Source: Psettodes erumei
Lineage: Eukaryota; Chordata; Actinopteri; Pleuronectiformes; Psettodidae
Direction: 5' to 3'
NCBI GenBank assembly: GCA_016785225.1
Contig: JAFBJZ010000375.1
Coordinates: 3,391,501-3,455,500 of the forward strand
Length of the DNA: 64,000 nt
Shown: in pieces, positions 27,500 through 64,000 of the stretch
How the letters are laid out: the number at the start of each line of letters is the position of its first letter
Position numbering within the stretch: position 1 is the first letter of the stretch
Translations under genes and position numbers: made by a program
The notes under the pieces: model-generated
What the model saw: only the letters and a program-made list of their open reading frames with translations
Database searches by the model: none
What the model was told of the DNA's origin: nothing

Positions 27500-27618
27500 T
27501 AACCGCGACTCGTCCCCTTGCTCCGCCAAGTCCTCCACCATCACCGCCACATATCTTAGTCGCCGAGTCCTCTGCTGGGAAAACTACACCACCACCTGCC
27601 GACGCGTCTCGAAACCAT

Positions 27619-51724
<24,106 letters not shown>

Positions 51725-53150
51725 AATTCGCCTGACCGGCAGAGTCACCCTCACCTCCTCATTGGGACACATGCATCACCATACAAAACCTACCGCCACC
51801 GCCACACTCATTCCTGACTCACCTCTTTTCCTCTGAGTCCCCCTGCACACAACAGTGCAGGGGTGATTTAAACCTCGACTTTGTGTTTTGCAGTCTGTCA
51901 TTTTGTCAATTCCACACAAGGTGCACATATTCTTTACTCATGTACATACTGTACTTCAAACACTGAGTCGTACACAGCTGTAACAAGTTTTAAAACTCTT
52001 TGCACCTTTTGACCTTTACCCAATGTCTTTTGTATGCTTCACAGCTATGCAAGCTTATTGTCATTTTTATCTTTTTTTTAATGCCCTTTAAGAGTTGAGA
52101 GATAAAAGGATGTTTGTGCTTGCCTTGACTGGATGATGTTGCTGTCTGTGTCGTTTGTAAGTTGTTGCAGGGCAGGAGCAAGCATCCTGTGTGATTGTAT
52201 TGATACCGCTGAATTTATTTCTATGCTTGGTGATTTGATTTGTTATGTAAACTACTGTAAGTGAAGATGGCTGCGGTGTTTAACATACTGTCTGCGTGCT
52301 TGAATGAGATCGAGCTAAATGAGTGACAATATCATAAACCCAGCTGTGTTTTGCCATTCCAATGAGCTGCATTTTTTTCAATTTTTTAAAATTTTTTTAT
52401 TATTTTGCTTTTATTTTTGAATGACTGGAAATTTGGTGAAAAAACAATTTGTTTCACAGCATCTAATGTGTAAGTCAGTTTTGATCTTAATTTTTATATT
52501 TATTTAAAGTCAGTCAACAAGAACACAGTTTAATCAAGTACTTGAATTCAGGTTTGTAACTTTTGAAAATACAGCACACAAACTGTTTAAAGGTTGCTTG
52601 TGTTTTCCTGATCTGAAGTCACTGTGAAGAAACAGCTTAAAGCCATTATAGAGCCCAAGTACTTCACCACTCTCCAATTAACTTGTGTTCCACTGCTGTA
52701 GCTTTTGGATGTCAATATATTTTCCCATAGAGTGCCCATTTATGTCTCTCTATAAAAAGCTGACAAGCGATGCTGGGGTTTTCTTTTCATTGAAGCTTCT
52801 ACAACCGTGTACTGTTGCAGCAGAGATGATGCAAACCATGAGACAATATACACTCTTTACACACTTTATAAAGTGGCCTCGAGAGTAAATATTTTAACTG
52901 GTGGAGATTTTGCCATACTGTTTATACTATGGAATTTATCCCTGAAATATTTTAGCCATGCAAGAAGCTATGTTTAATTCAGCCTATGTAGATAGATTGG
53001 CTGAATATGTGGTGCAGACATTAATGTTCCCCCATTTTATGATCTAATGATATTGATTATCCCCTGACTTCTTCTGTAGCGCCACAATGAGGTTGACATT
53101 TGAGTCAGCTGTTTCTAGAACTATTATATGGACTGCTATGTGTGTAATTT
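51725..53150 (+). other. coro2a: coro2a 3' untranslated region (proximal part)
   Basis: Sequence after the coro2a stop with no exon structure. No AATAAA is found in the first 1.5 kb; the first occurs inside the Tc1-like element at 53289, and further ones near 57598. The extent of the UTR is therefore uncertain. Confidence 0.5.
52960..53120 (+). repeat. Degenerate dispersed fish repeat
   Basis: Contains tggtgcagacattaatgttc, cccctgacttcttctgtagc and gccacaatgaggttgacatt, the best-preserved copy in the window of the family also at 43316 and 51385. Directly precedes a short (TG)n tract and the Tc1-like element. Confidence 0.7.
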
Positions 53151-53164
53151 GTGTGTGTGTGTGT

Positions 53165-54297
53165 GATAAAAAATGGGACCAAGATAAATAATTTCAGGCC
53201 TTTTTTAGACCCTTTATTTTATTAAATGTGACAGATAACCTGCACAATTCAACTGAAAAACCACCTGAAATCCTTTAAGATGGAAAAAAATAAAATCAAA
53301 AAAGTAAAATAATGTGGTTGCAGTGTGCACACCCTTTAATAATTTGGGTTACGGCTGTGTTCTAATTTAACCAATCGCAGGCAAACTCATGTTAAATAGT
53401 AGTGAGTACGCACCTGCCCTCAATTAAAGTGACCGATTGAGTCAGTAGAATTTCCCTGACATTTACTTTGTTGCATCTTACAGCAAAGGACATTGTTCAT
53501 AAAGAGCATAAAAAGCATCTAAGGGATCTCAGTTTTGAACAGGAGAAGGGTACAAAAGAATTTTCAAGGTATTAGACATACATGAAACAGAGAGGACAGT
53601 AATCAACAAGTGGAGAGAAAGTGGCAGTGACAGTGACATTAACAAGAATTGAACCTCCCTCCAAAATTGATGAAAAAACAAGATGGAAATTTGTCAGGGA
53701 GGCTGCCAAGGGGCCTGCAACAACATTACAGGCGCTTCAGGATTTTCTGGCAAGTAAGTGCTGTGTACATGTGACAACAATCTCCTGTAATCTTCATATG
53801 TCTGGGTTATGGGTTAGGGTGGCAAAACAGAAGCCTTTTCTTACATAGACAAATTTGTAAAAATTATAAAATGCAAAATTTTGCAATAACATTTATACCA
53901 AAAAGCAATTAACAAAGGGCACAAAAACAAAACCTCACATCACCTATAGACCCACATGGCATAGTGGTGGCAACATCATGCATTGTGGCTGTCTTTGGCC
54001 CAGCAAGAGCCCAGATTTGAATCAACTAAAAATTTGCAGAGTGATCTGAGGAAGGCTGTGCACAGGAGATGCCTTTGGAATCTGACACATTTGGAGTGCT
54101 TTTGCAAGCAAGAGTGCGCAAATATTGCCAAGTCAAAATCTGCCATGCTGACTCCTATTCAAAAAGACTGAGTGCTGTAATTTTGCAGGTTACTGGTCAC
54201 AGTAAAGGTGGAAAAAGTTGTGATTTATTTTGGCCCTGTTTTTTACGTCACATATTGGCAGTTTAACAGCGCTATGTAGACTTTTTATATCCACTTT
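53165..54297 (+). mobile_element. Degenerate Tc1/mariner-like DNA transposon
   Basis: About 1.13 kb. The ends form long inverted repeats: roughly 53173-53240 is the imperfect reverse complement of 54188-54238. Between them lie remnants of a Tc1-type transposase: helix-turn-helix part in pieces (about 53540-53830) and a C-terminal part with the SPDLN motif and DLRKAVHRR (about 54003-54175). The central third, with the first catalytic Asp, is missing between about 53870 and 53945, and frameshifts and stops break the rest. It is dead and cannot move itself. The right end (gactttttatatccacttta) is intact; the left tip is replaced by a (TG)n tract. TA-rich sequence flanks the right end, as expected for TA target choice. 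Confidence 0.85.
53289..53294 (+). promoter_or_regulatory. AATAAA inside the Tc1-like left terminal repeat
   Basis: First canonical poly(A) hexamer after the coro2a stop (1.56 kb downstream), contributed by the transposon. Possible but unproven 3' end for coro2a; it lies in a long A-rich run, which also occurs by chance. Confidence 0.25.
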
Positions 54298-57200
54298 ATA
54301 TGTATATATATGTATATATACATAAAAAATGACTAATGCTTAGAGCACATACTGTAGATATTTTAAAGAATGCACAGAGAATCCCAGTGTAATATTTCAG
54401 CTTTGAAAGTAGATCCTCTATGAGAAAATACATTGTGTCAGGCAACTGGAATAGAAATGAGCTTAAAAAGGGATCATGTTTTGTCTCTTTACATGAACAT
54501 TTTACAGTACATATGATAGAGAACTCATACATGTTGTGTCAGTTGTTAAGTCCTCAGCTAAGTGATATACTGTTAATGCAACCACAATAGCTTTAAAAAA
54601 ACTGTAAAATTATTAATTAATTTACCATTAATTTATTGAGTGGTTCTTAAAGTCCCTCCAACTGGTTTAGAGAGAAGTGGTTTCCCTCAGGGAGCTTCTG
54701 AATGGTGTTCATAGTTTCTGCCGCGGTGTTGTTGGACCAGTTTCTGATATTTGTGGCTGGTTTTGACCTGACTTTTTTTCAACAAAATAATAGCGTTCCC
54801 TTATCTCTCCTCAACTTGTTGAGAGAAACATTATGTAAATATCAACAGATGACACTGAAATGCTACAGATATAGCTAACTCAAACAGCATCATTGTTAAA
54901 AGATTCTCAGTTAACCAGTCAGGTACAGCATGAATGGCCGTGCATGTCTGTATTGTTGTCAGAGGCACAACCACCATAATGATATACTAGACGTGGCTTA
55001 CGTTTCATGGACACTTGTAGAAAGAAAGAAAAAAGGTAACGTGTGGAAACTACCACACCAACCCACAAACATACAGACTGGTTTCAATGCAATTGTGATC
55101 TGTGACCCCTTTGACCTCTGTCAGGACAGTTCTAGCAAAGCTTCATTCCTGGCTGACTTTTGTCCAGGAGTAGCAATGGCCAGCCAGGGTAAACTATAAC
55201 CACAGCTGCTGTTAGTGGACAAGTTTGAACACATTCCCACCAGGAACTGCTGTTTTGTTTTTTTGTTTTTTTTAAGTTAGCCAGTTGATTTACTCTGGTG
55301 CTGACTGGGCTGTTTGTTCATGTTAAACAGTTTTAGATAACAAGTTTGACTTAATTTTTCTTTTCTATCACAAAACCATTTCAAACTGTTAAATTACAGC
55401 CATGTTTCCCATGCATTTTTTTGTTTTCAAATGGATTTTTCCCCCATCCCAAATATTTTGATTTGCACTTTCATGGTTTTTCCAGCCTCTCAAAGGTCTG
55501 CCTGGATATGCAAATGAAAAAAGGTTTGTTTTTAAAAGTGTGCCAAAAATGTGCATTTAATGATCGGTCTTTGGTTAACATGGGAATTCGATCCATGTGG
55601 ATCATAACACAAATAAATTCTCAGCCTTTAAGAAACACAACAAAACACTGGCTAAATAACAACAGAAGCTGCCATTGTTGTACAGTTTTCAGCTTTGTTA
55701 CAGGGATTGAACTGTCAAAAGCAAATCTGTGTCCTATCACTGCTGCCCCATTTCACTCAAACCTGTTTGCCCACACACAGCTGAATTTGATTGATTGATT
55801 GATATAATAGGTTTATTTATTGACAGCTAACAGTACTTGGGAGTTTGCACAATTTTAAAAAATGTGGTAATTTAAAAACCACAGTATTTTCCCTTGAATT
55901 CCTGCCTGTCCATAGTTTTTCCTCCGAGAATCACACTGTACTTTCAGGTATATTCTTAAAGGCTCCACACGGATGTCTCCACAGACTGTGGCTGATAAGA
56001 CATATTTTCAGGTTGAAATTAGGTGCTGGAATTACATGAAACTGACCAAGCAATAACATGTAATGGTGCAACAGGTGCAACTATATTAATACTGGACAGT
56101 CGGGGGTCTTTACATGCTGAGTTAAACCACTTTTTCACTTTGGCTGAACAGCAAAGTGCCAATATCAGGATAATGCTAAAGTGATCTAACAGTGACACAA
56201 GTTGAGAAAAGTTATGTAGCCTGTAAACTGACTCAGTAATGTTATACAGTGGTATCTGTTGAAAGTTTACTAATGTGAGCTAACATTAGCCACCACAAGC
56301 TACTGGGTCATAACACACCAAGTAAAGCTGTAGAGGAAAGACCTTGGATTATACTGAAATGTGCAAGGGTGTGTGTTATTGCTTACAACTTTTTATTTGT
56401 AAAAAGAAAACTGTATTTTCTGTATTTCAAAAGATGTTGCTTTAAGATCGGTTTACTTGTAATGAGGAACATGTCTCAGGGTATCCTGAGACATGTCCAT
56501 ACAATGTCTCCTATGGCTGGGGAAGGAGTTTTGATAATGTTCATCCACTTTATCTCACATTTGGCTCAGAGTCTAAAAATTCTTAATACTAAATCTGTGT
56601 AACAAATAAACTGCAGTGCAGAGTTTGGCCATGGGCTTTTACCACATAAGAAGAGTCCAGGGAGGGGAAGATGTCAATTGTTTTATCCTGGGAAATGTAG
56701 CCCTGACTTATAGGGACCAGAAGTCAGGTTATCTTGGCCTATGCCACATCGATTTTGACCACACTTTGAAAAATCTATTTCTTATGAGCCTGCACAACTT
56801 CATTCAAGTGTAATTATAAATTACTGGATACCCCTTTTATCCATTTAATGGCTAATATTGATTGCACATTTGCCATTTTGGGAGCAATTGCACTAATTGC
56901 AAGCTACTGTGTGATGTTGGGATAGTAGTTCAGAGTATCATTAGATGATTTATAGAGAATAATAATACAGATGTCATACATGAGTTTAGATTATTGAATA
57001 TAGGCAGTGTATTTTATATTTCAAAAGCACAACGTTTAATGATTGTATCATCACAACGTTGTATTAGAGTAATGACTGCATTACTGTACAGAAAATTGTA
57101 ATAGTTCAATGATGCAGATGATCAGTATCCCTTTCCTCTGTTATAAATGTGTCTAATTCCAAGTTGCAAACGGAGCTCTCAACATTTCACACTATTCCAG

Positions 57201-58990
57201 AGACAGCTCAGTTTTAAAGCATGCACACTCTAACACTCTCTTTCGGTATAATGGAGCAATAATGTAGCTGTAGAGTCTACTGTGGCATTCACTGTCTGAG
57301 TTAATAACCCATTTTAAATTTGGGGATTGTAGCTGGGTTCATATGAGCCTCACTGTGCCTGAATATGTTGCTTCTTTTTTTTAAAAAGAAAAACCAAAAC
57401 AATTATTGTGATGTCTTTAAATTGTCTGTTAAATGTCTTTTAGTAAAAACTGAAAAAAAGATTTTATCCCACTTCTTTTAATATTTTTAAAACATATAAA
57501 AATATATTAATTGCATAAAGTATAATTAAATTTTTTTTGGCAAATCCATTTGTGTGTTTGTTGACCTTTTGTGATATTGCAGACGGTAGACCACCTAAAT
57601 AAATAAACTGAAATAGAAAACATTTCACTCAGTTGCACAAACACATGTATTATTTGAGCAGAGTTCGCTATTTTTGTTACAAAAATCAGTTTCCTCAGTT
57701 AACTGGAATGGAAATAAACATTTTTCATCTGTACATGATTGTCTGGCTTGTGTTTAGAATATAAAATTGAGCTCTAAACGAACCAGCAGCCTGGAGATCA
57801 GCAGCCATAAACTCTTAAAAACAAATTATCCTTCTTCAAAAACAGAGTAATACAGTTTAGTTGCCATTTCTGGCCTTAATGTTAAAAATAAAGGTGTTAC
57901 AGACCAGTGCTCTGCATCACCGAGTTACATTACTGTTTGTGTAAAGAGAAAAATTACTACATTTTGTTACACAACGTATTAAACACTGCAGGCTACAAGC
58001 AACTACAACCTTAACCATCGGAATAGGTTCCTCTTTCTTTCAAATCTGTCTTAAAACAATACTCACATGCTTATTTGTACATTCAGCTGCTGAACAACAC
58101 TTGTTCCCAACCTGACATGATACAGTATGGGGTCATGCTATATACACATTGTGTTAATTTTTCTCTTATCTTTGTTTTACTCATGTGGAATCCTGGATAG
58201 ATTTTCCTCTTCAGTTAAAGGTTATTCAAATGCAACAGCCTGGAAATTTGTGACTGCTCACAGCTCATAGAGATATGCCAAGTGGACATTGCATCATCAA
58301 GTATTTATCAACCCCCCAAAAGTCATCGGGAACCACTGCTGTGCTCATTTTTTCTGTCCATTATGGCCGTAAGAAATATGGGACGAAATCCAGTCCTCAT
58401 TTTATGCAAAAATGTATTTCACTAAAGCTATGAGTCTTTGAGTCTGAGTTTGCACAATCATGTGGTAATCTTCTTTTTACAAGAATTATCCCTTTGTTTT
58501 ACTAAAAGAGGGAATTTCATAAAATAAGACTAACTTTGGAACATTCACATTTGATTTAGCTAATTCAGGCTGCTAAGACCTCATACAGTACAGTATTAGT
58601 GACAGGTGATATCCGAAAACATTTCACACATCAAAGATTGAGGATTTTGTTCCCCATCTCTGACACTGACCTGACCTGCCAAAGATCTCCTCATGGCAAG
58701 AATGGAGAGAAGAAATTAACACAGCGACCAATTGCTATTCCCACATACATCTTGGCATGGGAGTATTGCATCAAGAACGACTTGTAAAAAAAATCTGAAC
58801 TTATTTTTTAAGACTGGACACAAAGCCTTTCCCGCGGACTGTTGTATACAGTCACCATCACTGCAGTGATCATGTTGAGAGCTTAACAGCAGGGGCGGAT
58901 GAAAAAAAATGTGGCCATACAGCCATCATTTCATCCCTTAACGTCAGTTTTGGGACATGAGAAAGGCAAGGCAGGAAGAAAGCACAAAAT
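54298..58990. other. Intergenic or distal 3' UTR, coro2a to anp32b
   Basis: 4.7 kb of AT-rich sequence between the Tc1-like element and the anp32b 3' end. AATAAA at 57598-57603 (plus) could end a long coro2a transcript. The open frames in it (such as 54930-55199, 55421-55798 and 56369-56602) are unsupported. A short (GATT)n run lies at 55786-55801. No gene recognised. Confidence 0.5.
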
Positions 58991-58998
58991 GTTAACAT

Positions 58999-59004
58999 TT
59001 TATT
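58999..59004 (-). promoter_or_regulatory. Poly(A) signal AATAAA, anp32b
   Basis: On the minus strand, about 570 bp after the anp32b stop (read as tttatt on the plus strand). A second hexamer lies near 59124. Likely end of the anp32b mRNA. Confidence 0.55.
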
Positions 59005-59572
59005 TACAAAGTTGTTTTTTTGTCATACAGAAAGTAAAAATGTAGCTACAACCTTGATTTGTGCAACAGGCGGCCACACTAAAAATCATGGCTCGCTGGT
59101 TGCACAGCTGCTATAGCAATAATTTTATTGGGAAAAAATAAGGAACAGAAAAAAATAAAGACAAAAAAATGAGAAATAATAAACCCAACAACAAAAAATA
59201 ATTCATCCAACAAAATATTAAAAGCACAGACCCAAAACTAGATACCAGTCCCAAAGTTCTCACACGGGAATACATAAAGAGGGATTGACAGTGAAATTGT
59301 GGAATGCTGAGTGGTGGGCTGCCTGAGAACCTCGGGGGCCGTGGGTTGGGTGAGGTGGAGGGTGTTGGGTGGCTCTCAGTTCCATTGGGGAGAAAAAAAG
59401 GGGGGCAGCTACACTCGGCCCACCCATCCGGTACAGTCTTGCCCCATTAAAAGAGCTCAGAGCTGGGGGGTAGACGTGGATTACAAAGGCGGTGCGAGTT
59501 GTATGAGGGCGGATGTTTGGGTTTGTGGAGGAGGAAGGGTAACTCGGTAGGCTCTTGTTTTCAGTTTTGCTC
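59005..59572 (-). other. anp32b: anp32b 3' untranslated region
   Basis: Follows the stop codon at 59573-59575 on the minus strand. The stop-proximal half is C-rich on the minus strand; the distal half is A/T-rich. Open frames on the plus strand here are shadows. Confidence 0.6.
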
Positions 59573-63885
<4,313 letters not shown>

Positions 63886-64000
63886 CTTGCCCTGTGAAAG
63901 TTAAACTTTTCTCTCTGGGGTTTTGGTGGGATCTTCAGTCCAAAGGCAGAGATGCCCTAATGGAGGGAGAATATAGGACTGTATAATGAACTGAGCCAAA
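63886..64000 (-). promoter_or_regulatory. anp32b: anp32b 5' leader (window edge)
   Basis: The 115 bases upstream of the anp32b start codon. Likely 5' UTR and start of the promoter; the window ends before the transcription start can be placed. Confidence 0.45.

Noticed and set aside
55421..55798. 125-codon open frame downstream of coro2a
   Set aside because: AT-rich, no domain or family resemblance and no promoter-like context; probably chance.

Overview
This is a vertebrate nuclear window, almost certainly a percomorph teleost. Coding sequence is split into short exons with canonical GT-AG introns, proteins are 60-90% like their human counterparts as far as I can align from memory, the background is AT-rich with many dinucleotide microsatellites, and the dispersed repeats (Tc1-like element, short fragments of families common in perch-like fish) are of the fish type. 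There are no bacterial-style operons, rRNA or CRISPR arrays, and I found no tRNA.

Four protein-coding genes fill the window, and for each a complete in-frame exon chain could be built. (1) g3bp2, plus strand, coding 1691-6544 in 11 exons, 488 aa: a stress-granule RNA-binding protein with an NTF2-like domain, acidic stretch, RRM and RGG tail; a non-coding first exon probably ends at 698 and the 3' UTR runs to about 10490. (2) uso1 (p115), plus strand, coding 10757-24222 in 24 constitutive exons, 950 aa: a Golgi vesicle tether with an armadillo-like head, coiled coils and acidic tail; three extra in-frame microexons (12, 27 and 21 nt) lie in its introns. (3) coro2a (coronin 2A), plus strand, coding 27619-51724 in 12 exons, 527 aa: an actin-binding WD40 protein whose first coding exon (five codons, MTVSK) is 17 kb upstream of the second. 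(4) anp32b, minus strand, coding 63885-59573 in 7 exons, 264 aa: a leucine-rich-repeat acidic nuclear phosphoprotein.

Layout: 1-1690 promoter side of g3bp2; 1691-10490 g3bp2; a gap under 300 bp; 10757-25060 uso1; 25-27.2 kb intergenic; 27.2-27.9 kb CpG-rich promoter and first exon of coro2a; 27.6-44.7 kb its giant first intron, holding most of the microsatellites and repeat fragments and a possible second promoter near 39.8 kb; 44.7-51.7 kb coro2a body; 53.17-54.30 kb a dead Tc1/mariner element; 54.3-59 kb AT-rich intergenic or 3' UTR sequence; 59-64 kb anp32b, tail-to-tail with coro2a.

Two ancient neighbourhoods meet here: g3bp2-uso1 (human 4q21) and coro2a-anp32b (human 9q22). No operon-like cooperation between the four genes is implied. 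I found no convincing undescribed system; the most interesting items are the uso1 microexon set, the coro2a alternative starts, the uORF pairs, the gene-order differences from human, and repeat-derived sequence next to coro2a.
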